52,278 nucleotides of DNA from an uncultured Holdemania sp. (GCA_947037125.1 CAMQTJ010000009.1:1-52278), one strand, 5' to 3'. Numbered from the stretch's first letter, positions 25,435-35,239 are shown. A program made the numbers and translations. Notes: generated by a model from the sequence alone, not told the origin.

Positions 25435-26943
25435 CTAAATATATTGAGTGGCTAATGCCATAATATTTTCTTGTGTTGCTTCTTTTCCTTCACAAAATCC
25501 TGAAACTCTACCATCACACATAACCATAATACGATCAGACATACCAATTAGTTCTGCCATCTCACTTGAAATCATGATAATGCTTTTCCCAGCTTTAGCA
25601 AGTTGGACGATAATAGAATAAATTTCGTATTTAGCACCAACGTCAATTCCTCTAGTTGGTTCATCTAAAATTAATACATCGGGGTCATTAGCTAACCATC
25701 TTGAGATAATAACTTTTTGTTGGTTCCCACCTGATAGTGATTGTATTTGTGTTTTGTTACTAGGTGTTTTAATTGATAGTTTTTCAACATTTTCATTTAC
25801 CAATTTATTTAATTTTTTATTATTTAAAACTATTTTATAATCTAAGTATTTGTCCAATGAAGCAACTCCAACATTGTCAGAAATTGATAAAACTCCAAAT
25901 ATTCCAGTACTTCTACGATCCTCAGTTAATAAGGCAATACCTTTATTAATAGCATCACGAGGATGTTTAACTTTAATAACTTCATTTTTATATACAATTT
26001 CACCACTAACAACTTCTCTAATTCCAAAAATAGCTTCCATTAGTTCGGTACGTTGAGCACCAACTAATCCACCAATTCCTAATATTTCACCTTTACGTAA
26101 ATCAAAGCTAACATCTTTAAATGATTTAGGATTAATTGAAGTATAATTTTTAATACTTAAAATTGGATCACCACATACATTATCACGTAAAGGGAATCTA
26201 CTAGTTAATTCACGTCCAACCATTTTTGATATAATCATATCAGTTGTTAATGTTTTTGAATCCCATGTCCCAACGTATGTTCCATCACGCATAATTGTAA
26301 CTTCATCAGATATCTGTAATATTTCTTCCATCTTATGAGAAATATAAATAATCGAAACACCCTCATCTCTTAACATATTGATGATTTCGAATAATTTTTC
26401 AACTTCAGTTTCAGTAAGTGAAGATGTAGGTTCATCCATAATTACGATTTTAGATTTAAATGATACTGCTTTAGCAATTTCAACAGATTGCATCTGAGAA
26501 ACACTTAATTCAGACAGTTTCATTTTCGCAGAAAAGTTCAAATTTAAATTACTTAATAGTTTTTCTGTTTCACTATACATTTTTGCATGATCAATCATTT
26601 GAAATACACCAACACCTTTAGTTGGGTATCTTCCACAAAAAATGTTTTCTGCAATACTTCTTTCTAATATCGGTTGTAATTCTTGATGTACCATTGCAAT
26701 ACCTCTTTGCATTGCATCATTTGTACCTTTTATAGTAACTGGTTGTCCATCAAAAACAACACTTCCACCATCCATTTTATAAACACCAAATAGACATTTC
26801 ATCAATGTAGATTTACCTGCACCATTTTCACCCATTAAGGCATGAACTGTACCACGTTTAACATCTAAAGAAACATTATCTAACGCTTTAACCCCTGGAA
26901 AACTTTTACTTATATTTTTCATTTGTAAAATAAATTCACTCAT
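25435..26943 (-). CDS. mglA: Galactose/methyl-galactoside ABC transporter ATPase MglA
   Basis: A 502-residue CUT2 sugar importer ATPase with two ABC domains. The first (about 4-240) has Walker A GENGAGKST, signature LSVSQMQSVEIAKA and Walker B IVIMDEPTSSL. In the second (about 255-500) Walker A is replaced by GLVGAQRTELMEAIFG, as is normal for MglA. Signature LSGGNQQKVIISRWL and Walker B VLILDEPTRGIDVGAK are intact. It is separated from mglB by 72 bases carrying a 12-base-pair hairpin and has an AAAGGTGG Shine-Dalgarno site. Confidence 0.93.
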   Translation of the reverse strand: MSEFILQMKNISKSFPGVKALDNVSLDVKRGTVHALMGENGAGKSTLMKCLFGVYKMDGGSVVFDGQPVTIKGTNDAMQRGIAMVHQELQPILERSIAENIFCGRYPTKGVGVFQMIDHAKMYSETEKLLSNLNLNFSAKMKLSELSVSQMQSVEIAKAVSFKSKIVIMDEPTSSLTETEVEKLFEIINMLRDEGVSIIYISHKMEEILQISDEVTIMRDGTYVGTWDSKTLTTDMIISKMVGRELTSRFPLRDNVCGDPILSIKNYTSINPKSFKDVSFDLRKGEILGIGGLVGAQRTELMEAIFGIREVVSGEIVYKNEVIKVKHPRDAINKGIALLTEDRRSTGIFGVLSISDNVGVASLDKYLDYKIVLNNKKLNKLVNENVEKLSIKTPSNKTQIQSLSGGNQQKVIISRWLANDPDVLILDEPTRGIDVGAKYEIYSIIVQLAKAGKSIIMISSEMAELIGMSDRIMVMCDGRVSGFCEGKEATQENIMALATQYI

Positions 26944-26970
26944 TAAACTACCACCTTTACTATTTAGAAA

Positions 26971-26998
26971 AATTAAGTGTGCGCTTGCACACTTAATT
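26971..26998 (-). terminator. Hairpin between mglB and mglA (attenuator or stability stem)
   Basis: A perfect 12-base-pair stem (aattaagtgtgc with gcacacttaatt) and a four-base loop. Only three T follow on the minus strand, so partial termination or protection of the mglB message from 3' decay is more likely than full termination. Confidence 0.75.
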
Positions 26999-27015
26999 TA
27001 ATATTATTTTATTTA

Positions 27016-28023
27016 TTAATCTTTAACTACTTTAACGTAATCAACCCAGTAATAAGTTTCTAAAGCTTCACCATTGATTGCTGAAATTGCAGCATCTACA
27101 GCTGTATGAGATTGAGCGATGTGGTCATTTAATACAGTACCAGTAAATTCACCTGTTTCAATAAGATCAACAACTTCGTCAAGAGCATCAACACCTACTA
27201 AGTAGATATCTTCACCAACAACACGACCAGCAGCAGTAATTGCTTGTAAAGCACCTAAAGCCATACCATCATTATTACAGAATACAACTTCAATTGAATC
27301 ACCGTGTTGAGCTAAAGCAGCAGCAACGATTTCTTGTCCACGAACTATATCCCAGTCACCACGTTGCTCATCTAATTTTTCAACTTCTAATCCTGAAGTT
27401 TCGATATATTGACTAATTGAGAATTCAGTTCTGTATTGAGCATCAACATTTTCTGGATCTCCAACTACCATTACATAACTTAAAACACCATCTCCGTTTA
27501 AATCACCTTTGTTATCAAGATCAGCAATAATTTCACCTTGCATTTTTCCTGATTGACGAGCATCAGCACCAACATAAGCGATGTTTCCAACATTTAATTT
27601 CATATCCTCTTCACTTGGTTCACGGTTAATGAAGATACATGGGATACCTGATGATTCACATTTTTCAATTGCAAGTGCTGCAGATGTAGATTGTACTAAG
27701 TTAATAATCATAACATCAACTTCTTGAGCGATAAATGCATCGATTTGTGCTGATTGTTCAGCCATGTCGTTTTTAGCATCTTGAACAGTTACGTTGTATT
27801 TAACTTCTTCAGTGTTTAATTCGCTGAAGTATGCTTCGATTTCTTGACGGTAAAGAGTCATAAAGTTATCATCAAATTTGTAAATTGATACACCAACGTT
27901 AAATTCTTTTGCAGCTCCACCAGCTTCTGGTGTTCCTGTTGCTTCTGGTGTAGGTTCAGATGTACATCCAACTAAACTTAATACCATTAATGCTGTGACT
28001 AATAAGGCGAATATTTTTTTCAT
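27016..28023 (-). CDS. mglB: Galactose/glucose-binding lipoprotein MglB
   Basis: Extracytoplasmic sugar receptor of 335 residues. A lipoprotein signal ends in LVGC (Cys 20), followed by a Thr/Pro/Glu-rich linker. The Peripla_BP_4 fold begins FNVGVSIYKFDDNFMTLYR. Further MglB-like elements are NLVQSTSAALAIEKCESSGIP, IFINREPS, AYVGADARQSGKMQGE, the DLNGDGVLSYVMV stretch containing a calcium-loop-like DLNGDGV motif as in glucose/galactose-binding proteins, and VEVVFCNNDGMALGA-like EVVFCNNDGMALGALQA. It is first in mglBAC, downstream of a consensus promoter overlapped by a cre-type operator. The CGGAGG Shine-Dalgarno site is strong. Confidence 0.92.
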   Translation of the reverse strand: MKKIFALLVTALMVLSLVGCTSEPTPEATGTPEAGGAAKEFNVGVSIYKFDDNFMTLYRQEIEAYFSELNTEEVKYNVTVQDAKNDMAEQSAQIDAFIAQEVDVMIINLVQSTSAALAIEKCESSGIPCIFINREPSEEDMKLNVGNIAYVGADARQSGKMQGEIIADLDNKGDLNGDGVLSYVMVVGDPENVDAQYRTEFSISQYIETSGLEVEKLDEQRGDWDIVRGQEIVAAALAQHGDSIEVVFCNNDGMALGALQAITAAGRVVGEDIYLVGVDALDEVVDLIETGEFTGTVLNDHIAQSHTAVDAAISAINGEALETYYWVDYVKVVKD

Positions 28024-28046
28024 TTTCTGTTTCCTCCGTTTTTATT

Positions 28047-28062
28047 TTGAATACGCTTACAT
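28047..28062 (-). promoter_or_regulatory. cre-type operator over the mgl transcription start
   Basis: Read on the minus strand this is ATGTAAGCGTATTCAA, a full match to the CcpA cre consensus WTGNAARCGNWWWCAW. It overlaps the end of the -10 box and the start site, a repressing position. Either CcpA or the divergent LacI-family regulator at 28190 could bind, since both recognise such palindromes. Confidence 0.8.
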
Positions 28063-28089
28063 CATACCTGTGTTTCAACTCCTTGTCAA
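28061..28089 (-). promoter_or_regulatory. Sigma-A promoter of mglBAC
   Basis: TTGACA (28089-28084), a 17-base spacer and TATGAT (28066-28061) on the minus strand, about 38 bases before the mglB ATG. Confidence 0.85.
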
Positions 28090-28158
28090 TAGTCCTAAAA
28101 CATTACTGTTTATAATCAAAAGTTTTACTAAAATTCTTTAAATGTTACTGATTCATTA

Positions 28159-28167
28159 TGTTATAAT
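28159..28167 (+). promoter_or_regulatory. Extended -10 promoter element of the LacI-family regulator gene
   Basis: TGTTATAAT (TG-n-TATAAT) 23 bases before the ATG at 28190; the -35 region is weak. Confidence 0.5.
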
Positions 28168-28189
28168 AATTATATAAGGAAGTGAATTT

Positions 28190-29194
28190 ATGACGACTAT
28201 TAAAGACATTGCATTAAAAGCAAACGTATCAATATCTACTGTTTCACGTGTTTTAAATCATGATCAATCATTAAATGTTTCAATTCTTACTAGGGATAAT
28301 ATTTTTAAAATAGCTAAAGAACTAAATTATATTAAAAGAGACATTAAAACTAAAAATGTATATAAAGCGTTACATGTTAATATTATTTTATGGTGTACTT
28401 ACGAAAGAGAGATAGAAGACACATATTATTTATCTATTAGAGAAGCTGCTCAAAATTATTTATTAAATAAAAGTGTTGTTGTAAATATCACATATATAGA
28501 TCAGCTAGATTTAAATACAAAGCTAATTGATGGTGATGCTATTATTGCTATCGGTAGATTTAGTAAAGAAGAAATATCTTATTTTAGAAAAAGCTGTGCA
28601 AATATTATTTTTGTTGATATGTATATGCAAAAAATATATGTTAATACAATAATCTTAGACATTAAAAATGCAATGTATGATACTATTCACTACCTTTTAA
28701 AAATGAATCATACTTATATTGGTTTTTTAGGTGGTGTTGAGTGCACTTCTGATGGTAGTGTCTATTTAGAACAGCGTTTACATTTTTTTAAGCATTACTG
28801 CAAGAAATTTAAGCTTGATTATGAAGAATACATTCAATTAGGTGAATTCTCAGTCAATTCTGGCTATGATATGGCCTTAAAACTGATAAACAACAACAAT
28901 GTACCCACAGCCATCTTTTGTGCATCAGATGATATTGCAAAGGGTGCAATGAAAGCATTAGAAGAAAATAATATTAATGTCCCAAATGATGTATCAATTA
29001 TTGGTTTTAATAATAATCAAGATGCAAACAGTAAAAATACATTAACATCTGTAAATGTACCAACAACTAAATTAGGAGAATTTAGTGCAAAGTTTATTTA
29101 TGACCAAGCAAATAATTTTCAAGCATGTCCAATAAGGTTAACATTCCCTTGTGAATTAATCGTTCGCAAATCATGTGCTAAGGCATGGAAATAA
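28190..29194 (+). CDS. LacI/GalR-family transcriptional regulator, probable mgl operon repressor
   Basis: 334 residues. The N-terminal helix-turn-helix is complete (IKDIALKANVSISTVSRVLN), with the hinge helix region up to about residue 60. A Peripla_BP-like sensor domain follows: FLGGVECTSDGSVYLEQR, TAIFCASDDIAKGAMKALEE and the C-terminal DVSIIGFNNNQDA plus LTSVNVPTTKLGEFSA. Length and motifs fit GalR-type regulators. It is divergent from mglBAC with 166 bases between, so it most likely binds the palindrome at 28047-28062 and answers to the transported sugar; that pairing is inferred from position. GGAAGTGA precedes the ATG. Confidence 0.88.
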   Translation: MTTIKDIALKANVSISTVSRVLNHDQSLNVSILTRDNIFKIAKELNYIKRDIKTKNVYKALHVNIILWCTYEREIEDTYYLSIREAAQNYLLNKSVVVNITYIDQLDLNTKLIDGDAIIAIGRFSKEEISYFRKSCANIIFVDMYMQKIYVNTIILDIKNAMYDTIHYLLKMNHTYIGFLGGVECTSDGSVYLEQRLHFFKHYCKKFKLDYEEYIQLGEFSVNSGYDMALKLINNNNVPTAIFCASDDIAKGAMKALEENNINVPNDVSIIGFNNNQDANSKNTLTSVNVPTTKLGEFSAKFIYDQANNFQACPIRLTFPCELIVRKSCAKAWK

Positions 29195-29236
29195 AATAAA
29201 AGGTTGAATCAAATTAATGATTCAACCTTTTATTTT
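29193..29236. terminator. Bidirectional terminator between the LacI gene and glgP
   Basis: A perfect 19-base-pair stem (29193-29211 with 29218-29236) and a six-base loop, with A/T runs at both feet. It serves the convergent lacI-type and glgP genes. Confidence 0.9.
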
Positions 29237-29257
29237 AATCAATTTTAATAATATTAA

Positions 29258-31654
29258 TTATTTAACTTCTTTAATGTGCCAAACTTCATCAGCATATTGT
29301 TTAATAGTACGATCACTTGTAAAGAAACCTGATTTCGCAATATTAATTAAACAACACTTAGCAAATTTAGATCTGTCACTATAAAGCTTTTGAACTTCAC
29401 TTTGAGCTTTAACATAAGCATCAAAATCTTCTAATAATAAATATTCATCATTATTAAATAATAAATCATTATAAATAACTCTAAATTCATTTTCATTACT
29501 AGACCATGTTTTATCTACTAGTGAATCAATAACGTTTTTGATTCGTTCATCACTATTGTATAAATCCCATGAATTATAGTTTTGTCTTTTAATAGCAACT
29601 TCATCAGCATTTAAACCAAATATGATGTCATTTTCACGACCAACTAATTCATCAATTTCAACATTAGCTCCATCAAGTGTTCCTAAAGTAATAGCACCAT
29701 TCATCATAAATTTCATATTACCAGTACCACTTGCTTCTTTACCAGCTGTAGAAATTTGTTCAGAAACATCAGATGCATTCATTAATTTTTCAGCAATTGA
29801 TACTGAGTAATTTGGAATAAATACAACAGTAATAAATTTACTAGCATCAGCATCATTATTAATTACATCAGATAAACTATTAATTAATTTAATAACTTCT
29901 TTCGCAAACACGTATGCAGGAGCAGCTTTTGCAGCAAAGATAAATGTTTGAGGATGCATTGTAAATGTTGGATCACTTTTAATCTTTTGATATAAATAGA
30001 TAATATGCATAACATTTAATAATTGACGCTTATATGCATGCAATCTTTTAGCTTGAGTATCAAAGATAGAATTTGTATCTACATCAATATTAGTTCTTTC
30101 CTTAATTAATTTTGCTAAGATGACTTTTCTTTCAAGTTTAATATCCATAAAACGCTTCTGAATATTTTTATCATCAACATATTTCATTAAATCTTCAAGC
30201 TTACTTAAATCAGTTTCAAATCCATTACCAATTGTCTCATTAAGCATTTTTCTAAGTTGTGGATTAGAATATAAAAACCAACGACGGTGTGTTATACCAT
30301 TAGTTTTATTATTAAATTTACTAGGCCACAAAGCTACAAAATCAGCAAATAAATCTTTTTTAATAATTTCTGTATGAAGTGCCGCAACACCATTTACACT
30401 AATTGCAGCAATAACTGCAAGGTTTGCCATATGAACTGTATTATCTTTAATTACTGAACAACGATATACACGATTTGCATCATTATCAAATTGTTCTGTA
30501 GCATAAATTTTAAAACGACGATCAATTTCAGTTATGATCATATAAATTCTTGGTAATAAAATTCTAATAAAGTGTACTGGCCATTTTTCTAATGCTTCAG
30601 TTAAAATAGTATGGTTTGTATAAGCTAAACATTTAGTTGTAATAGCCCATGCTCCATCCCAATCATAGTTATAGTCATCCATTAATATACGCATTAATTC
30701 AGGTATACATAAAACAGGATGAGTATCATTTAATTGAATAACTACTTTATCTGCAAAATTATCTAAAGTTTTATAAACGCTTAAATGTTGTTTGATAATT
30801 GAATGTAGTCCTGCACAAACAAAGAAATATTCTTGTTTAACACGTAACATTCTACCATCTTCTGTAGAATCATCAGGATATACATTTAAGCAAATAGAAT
30901 TAACGTCTTGAAGGTATTTGATAAAATCAATACCAGCTGGAAGATCTTCACTAGCCTCAGCACTCCATAAACGCAAAGTATTTGTTTGTGGTGTGTTATG
31001 TCCGATTACTGGCATATCATAAGGTACAGCACGAACAACTTGAGCATTCACATGTTTCATCTCTAAACGCCCATCTTCAGTTTTATTCATTTCAATATTT
31101 CCGTAAAATTTAACATCAACACTGTGTTTTGGTTTTCTTACTTCCCAAATATTACCGATTTTCAACCATTGATCAGGAACTTCAACTTGATGACCATCAA
31201 CTATTTTTTGTTTAAATAAACCATATTGATAACGAATACAGTTCCCGTTACCAGCAAGTGATAATGACGCTAATGAATCAAGAAAACAAGCAGCTAAACG
31301 CCCTAGACCACCATTTCCAAGACCTGCATCAGATTCAACATCTTCGATTTCATTAATATCGATATCAAGATCTGCAAGTCCATCTCTAACAACTTCATAA
31401 ATATTAAGATTCATTAAGTTATTAGTAAATAAACGACCGATTAAAAATTCCATTGAGAAATAATATAATTGTTTTTGTTGGTTATCTTTTACTTTTTCTT
31501 TTGATTCTTTCCAGTTAATACTAGCATATTCACGAATCATATATCCTAAAACTAAAAATCTGTCGCTCTTATCTGTCTCTTCTAATTCTCTACCATACGC
31601 ACTAATGATTCTTTCTCTATAACTTTTTATAAAACTCTCTTTACTTGTAAACAT
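29258..31654 (-). CDS. glgP: Glycogen phosphorylase
   Basis: Releases glucose-1-phosphate from the non-reducing ends of glycogen or maltodextrin with phosphate. 798 residues, the normal length for GT35. Conserved parts are EFLIGRLFTNNLMN, GNGGLGRLAACFLDSLASL, the substrate region VIQLNDTHPVLCIPELMR, and the PLP-binding stretch EASGTGNMKFMMNGAITLGT with the cofactor Lys. ITHRRWF is also typical. It follows glgB after 24 bases and is last in a pgcA-glgB-glgP operon, so its product can feed directly to phosphoglucomutase. A good GGGAATAGG-type ribosome-binding region precedes the ATG. Confidence 0.95.
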   Translation of the reverse strand: MFTSKESFIKSYRERIISAYGRELEETDKSDRFLVLGYMIREYASINWKESKEKVKDNQQKQLYYFSMEFLIGRLFTNNLMNLNIYEVVRDGLADLDIDINEIEDVESDAGLGNGGLGRLAACFLDSLASLSLAGNGNCIRYQYGLFKQKIVDGHQVEVPDQWLKIGNIWEVRKPKHSVDVKFYGNIEMNKTEDGRLEMKHVNAQVVRAVPYDMPVIGHNTPQTNTLRLWSAEASEDLPAGIDFIKYLQDVNSICLNVYPDDSTEDGRMLRVKQEYFFVCAGLHSIIKQHLSVYKTLDNFADKVVIQLNDTHPVLCIPELMRILMDDYNYDWDGAWAITTKCLAYTNHTILTEALEKWPVHFIRILLPRIYMIITEIDRRFKIYATEQFDNDANRVYRCSVIKDNTVHMANLAVIAAISVNGVAALHTEIIKKDLFADFVALWPSKFNNKTNGITHRRWFLYSNPQLRKMLNETIGNGFETDLSKLEDLMKYVDDKNIQKRFMDIKLERKVILAKLIKERTNIDVDTNSIFDTQAKRLHAYKRQLLNVMHIIYLYQKIKSDPTFTMHPQTFIFAAKAAPAYVFAKEVIKLINSLSDVINNDADASKFITVVFIPNYSVSIAEKLMNASDVSEQISTAGKEASGTGNMKFMMNGAITLGTLDGANVEIDELVGRENDIIFGLNADEVAIKRQNYNSWDLYNSDERIKNVIDSLVDKTWSSNENEFRVIYNDLLFNNDEYLLLEDFDAYVKAQSEVQKLYSDRSKFAKCCLINIAKSGFFTSDRTIKQYADEVWHIKEVK

Positions 31655-31678
31655 TTTTTATTCCTATTCCCTTTCAGA

Positions 31679-33505
31679 TTACTTTTCTAATTTAAATATA
31701 ATTGCAGCAAACGGTGCAACTCTAACATCTAAAACTTCTATTTCTTCTTTTTCACATGTTGATAAAACTTCATAATTACACATGTTACATCCAAAATAAA
31801 TGTCCTTTTCACTATTAATTAATTCTAAATAATTTCCCTTTGTCACATTTTTGATTTCATAATTTTCAAAAGAATTCGCAGACATGTTAATCAACACAAC
31901 ATATTCTGATTTTTTATCTTTACGTACATAAGTAAAAATACTATCTTTATTATTGTCAGCATCTAGCCATTTAAACCCATCCATTTCAAAATCTTGTTTA
32001 GAAAAAGCTGGATGCTTTAAATAAATTTGATTTAAGTCATGAGTGTATCTTTCGAAAGCTTGATGCATTGGATAATCTAATAGGAACCAATCAATTTCTT
32101 TTTTCTCATCAAATTCTCTAAACATACCAATTTCATTACCCATAAAGTTAAGCTTTTTACCTGGATGAGTAAACATATAAGCATATAAATTTCTTGCTTG
32201 TGAGAACTTTTGTTCATAATCTCCCCACATTTTATCAAGTATTGTTTTTTTACCATGCACTACTTCATCATGACTAAATGGCAAAATGAATTTTTCGCTA
32301 TAATAATAAGCCATTGAAAATGTTAGTAAGTTATGATTATCTTTACGATAAATTGGATCTAACTCATAATATTTTAAAGTATCATTCATGAATCCTAAAT
32401 CCCACTTGTAGTCAAACCCTAATCCATCATCAATTGTAGGTGTTGTAACATTTGCAAAATCTGATGAATCTTCAGCAATTAAGAATACTTTTTTAAATTT
32501 TTTCGCAAGATTAAAATTGTGACGTTTAATAAAGTTTAATGCTTCAACATTTACTCCACGATCTTTATTACCACCCCAATAAATCATATTACTTACCGCA
32601 TCAATTCTTAAACCATCAATGTGGAATTTATCACACCAAAATGCAGAAGCACTCATTAAAAATGATCTTACTTCTTCTTTACTAAGGTCAAAGTTCATTG
32701 TACCCCATTGGCTATGAGCATCATCGTTACTTTCGTATTCATAACATGCACAACCATCTAAATATTTTAAGCCATGTGCATCATTCACAAAGTGTACAGG
32801 AACAATATCCATAATGATTCCAATATTAGCCTTATGACATTCATCTACAAAATACATAAAGTTTTTAGGGTCACCATATCTTGATGTACAACTAAAATAA
32901 CCTGTAGCTTGATATCCCCATGAACCATCAAATGGATGTTCATTTAAAGGCATAATTTCAATATGAGTATAACCTTTTTCTTGAACATATGGAATCAAAC
33001 GATCAGCTAAATCAATATATGAATACACATCACCGTTTGGATGACGCATCCAAGCCCCTAAATGTGCTTCATAAATATTCATAGGCTTATCAAAACCTTT
33101 AGTACGTTTTTTTAAATAAGCTTTATCTTCCCAATCATAACTATCAACATCACAAACTATACTACAAGTTTTAGGTCTTGTTTCGCTATAAAAAGCGTAT
33201 GGGTCACTTTTTTGACACCAAGTTCCATCAACACCTTCAACGTTATATTTATATAAATCCCACTCTAGTAATCCTTCTACAAACAAAGAGAAAATCCCTT
33301 CACTAATTTTAATCATCCATGAGCTGTAGCCATCCCACTCATTAAATGGACCGACAACTTGTACATTTTTGGCATTAGGTGCCCAAATTGTAAAACGAAC
33401 TCCGTCTTTTCCTTCTTCATTAACCAAATGCGCCCCAAAAATATTGTAAGCTGCAATTGAATGCCCTTGATGAAACTTTTTTAACTCAGTTTTATTTATT
33501 AACAT
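31679..33505 (-). CDS. glgB: 1,4-alpha-glucan branching enzyme
   Basis: Makes alpha-1,6 branches in glycogen. 608 residues: a CBM48 N-terminal domain (GVRFTIWAPNAKNVQVVGPFNEW), a GH13 barrel and a C-terminal all-beta domain. GH13 regions are DIVPVHF (region I), GLRIDAVSNMIY with the nucleophile Asp (II), IAEDSS with the acid Glu (III) and FSHDEVVHGK with the transition-state Asp (IV). All catalytic residues are present. The N-terminal extension of E. coli GlgB is absent, as is usual in Firmicutes. TGGAGGA precedes the ATG. A hairpin overlapping the pgcA stop sits just upstream. Confidence 0.95.
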   Translation of the reverse strand: MLINKTELKKFHQGHSIAAYNIFGAHLVNEEGKDGVRFTIWAPNAKNVQVVGPFNEWDGYSSWMIKISEGIFSLFVEGLLEWDLYKYNVEGVDGTWCQKSDPYAFYSETRPKTCSIVCDVDSYDWEDKAYLKKRTKGFDKPMNIYEAHLGAWMRHPNGDVYSYIDLADRLIPYVQEKGYTHIEIMPLNEHPFDGSWGYQATGYFSCTSRYGDPKNFMYFVDECHKANIGIIMDIVPVHFVNDAHGLKYLDGCACYEYESNDDAHSQWGTMNFDLSKEEVRSFLMSASAFWCDKFHIDGLRIDAVSNMIYWGGNKDRGVNVEALNFIKRHNFNLAKKFKKVFLIAEDSSDFANVTTPTIDDGLGFDYKWDLGFMNDTLKYYELDPIYRKDNHNLLTFSMAYYYSEKFILPFSHDEVVHGKKTILDKMWGDYEQKFSQARNLYAYMFTHPGKKLNFMGNEIGMFREFDEKKEIDWFLLDYPMHQAFERYTHDLNQIYLKHPAFSKQDFEMDGFKWLDADNNKDSIFTYVRKDKKSEYVVLINMSANSFENYEIKNVTKGNYLELINSEKDIYFGCNMCNYEVLSTCEKEEIEVLDVRVAPFAAIIFKLEK

Positions 33506-33523
33506 ACTATGTCCTCCATTCTA

Positions 33524-33552
33524 TAAATAAAAGCACAAGAAAACTTGTGCTT
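33524..33552 (-). terminator. Hairpin at the pgcA stop codon, before glgB
   Basis: aagcacaag and cttgtgctt (33531-33552) form a nine-pair stem with a four-base loop, then TTTTATTTAT on the minus strand. One arm includes part of the pgcA stop codon. It probably lowers glgB-glgP expression relative to pgcA. Confidence 0.7.
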
Positions 33553-35239
33553 ATACTGACCATTTTTGTGATTCATTATGAAACAATTTAGTTTTGTCTA
33601 GTGATTTTTGCATAGTATCCCCTTTAACACAGAAATAAAATTTACATTTTGGCTCTGTTCCTGAAGGTCTAACGGCAATCCATGATCCATCTTCTAAGTA
33701 GAATTTTAAAACATCTGCTCTCGCAAATCCTGTTAACGGAGTAGTTTCACCATTTTGTACTATGATACACTTTTGGTAATCTTCAAACTTTAAAACTTTA
33801 TATCCACGTATGCTATCAAAAACATCATTTCTTAAATTTTCTAAGATAGATTTAATCTTTTCAGCACCTTGTTTACCACTTAATGATAATGATTTTTGTG
33901 TTTCGCTATAAAATCCATGTTCTGCATATAAGTCATTTAAAACATCAACTAATGTTTTCCCTAAATGTTTATAATAACAAGCTGCTTCTGCCAACATTAA
34001 ACATGCTTGAGGCGCATCTTTATCACGAACAAATGGAGAAATTAAAGAACCGTAACTTTCTTCATAACCAAAAACATAGCTCTTACTATGGTCTTTTTCA
34101 TATTGCGCAACTTTTTCACCAATAAATTTAAAACCAGTAAGTGTTTTTTCGCACTCAACACCGTATTTATTAGCTATTTTTTCACCTAAATCACTTGTAA
34201 CAACAGTATTAAACATTACAGGGTTATTAGGCATTGAATTTTTAATAGTTAACTGACTTAAAATGTATTCAATTAAAATTGAACCACTTTGATTACCAGT
34301 TAAGATTTGATATTGATTATTATGCATAACACCAACCCCCATTCTGTCAGCATCAGGGTCGCATACTAAAATAATATCAGCATTATTTTTATAGCCATAT
34401 TCAACAGATAAATCATAAGCTGCTAATTCTTCAGGATTTGGTGTTTTTGTGCCTGAAAAATCAGGATCTGGATCACATTGTTCCAATACCCTTATTACAT
34501 TATATCCAGCTGTATTTAAACAATGAGGCACAGGTACATTTGCTGTACCATGCTCTGGTGAAAAAACAACTTTAATATTACTTTTATCTAAATCACTATT
34601 TAATTGTATTTTTAAAACTTCACTATAATATTTTTCGTCGATTTCACTACCAATAATAGTAATTAATCCTTTTTGTTCATCACTAACTTCAACATTAATT
34701 GCTAGTTCATCAGTAATTGAATTAACTTCATCAATTACAACTTGGGCAATTGCCGGAACTAATTGACAACCAGTTTCATCGTATAGCTTGTATCCATTAT
34801 GTTCTTTAGGATTATGTGATGCAGTAATCATTATACCACCAAAACAATTTAAGCTACGAACAGCAAAAGATAATTCAGGTGTTGGTCTTAATGATTCAAA
34901 TACATAACTTTTAATATTATTTTTAGCTAATAATAATGAACAGTCCATTGCAAATTCATAAGACATGTGACGATTATCATAAGCTATAGCTACACCTCTT
35001 GCACAATTATTATTACCATTGCTGATAATATAGTTACAAAATCCTTGTGTTGCTTTGCGAATTGTATGAAGGTTAATACGATTTGTTCCTGCACCAAGTA
35101 TTCCTCGCATACCAGCTGTTCCAAATTCTATATTTGTATAAAATGCATCTTCTTTTTGTTTATCATTCATTTGTTCTAACTCTTGTTTTAATTTTAAATC
35201 TAAGTTAGGATGATTAATCCATTCAAGATATTTCTTCAT
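33551..35239 (-). CDS. pgcA: Alpha-phosphoglucomutase (phosphohexomutase family)
   Basis: Interconverts glucose-1-phosphate and glucose-6-phosphate, connecting glycogen breakdown and UDP-glucose synthesis with glycolysis. About 562 residues, the size of Bacillus PgcA. Motifs in order: the early FGTAGMRGILG, the phosphoserine loop MITASHNPKEHNGYK, the magnesium site DPDADRMGV, the sugar-binding GYEESYGSL and the phosphate-binding RPSGTEPKCKFY. The start is taken at the ATG at 35239, seven bases after AAAGGTG; the upstream GTG at 35248 overlaps that site. First gene of the glycogen operon, with an extended -10 promoter. Confidence 0.93.
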   Translation of the reverse strand: MKKYLEWINHPNLDLKLKQELEQMNDKQKEDAFYTNIEFGTAGMRGILGAGTNRINLHTIRKATQGFCNYIISNGNNNCARGVAIAYDNRHMSYEFAMDCSLLLAKNNIKSYVFESLRPTPELSFAVRSLNCFGGIMITASHNPKEHNGYKLYDETGCQLVPAIAQVVIDEVNSITDELAINVEVSDEQKGLITIIGSEIDEKYYSEVLKIQLNSDLDKSNIKVVFSPEHGTANVPVPHCLNTAGYNVIRVLEQCDPDPDFSGTKTPNPEELAAYDLSVEYGYKNNADIILVCDPDADRMGVGVMHNNQYQILTGNQSGSILIEYILSQLTIKNSMPNNPVMFNTVVTSDLGEKIANKYGVECEKTLTGFKFIGEKVAQYEKDHSKSYVFGYEESYGSLISPFVRDKDAPQACLMLAEAACYYKHLGKTLVDVLNDLYAEHGFYSETQKSLSLSGKQGAEKIKSILENLRNDVFDSIRGYKVLKFEDYQKCIIVQNGETTPLTGFARADVLKFYLEDGSWIAVRPSGTEPKCKFYFCVKGDTMQKSLDKTKLFHNESQKWSV

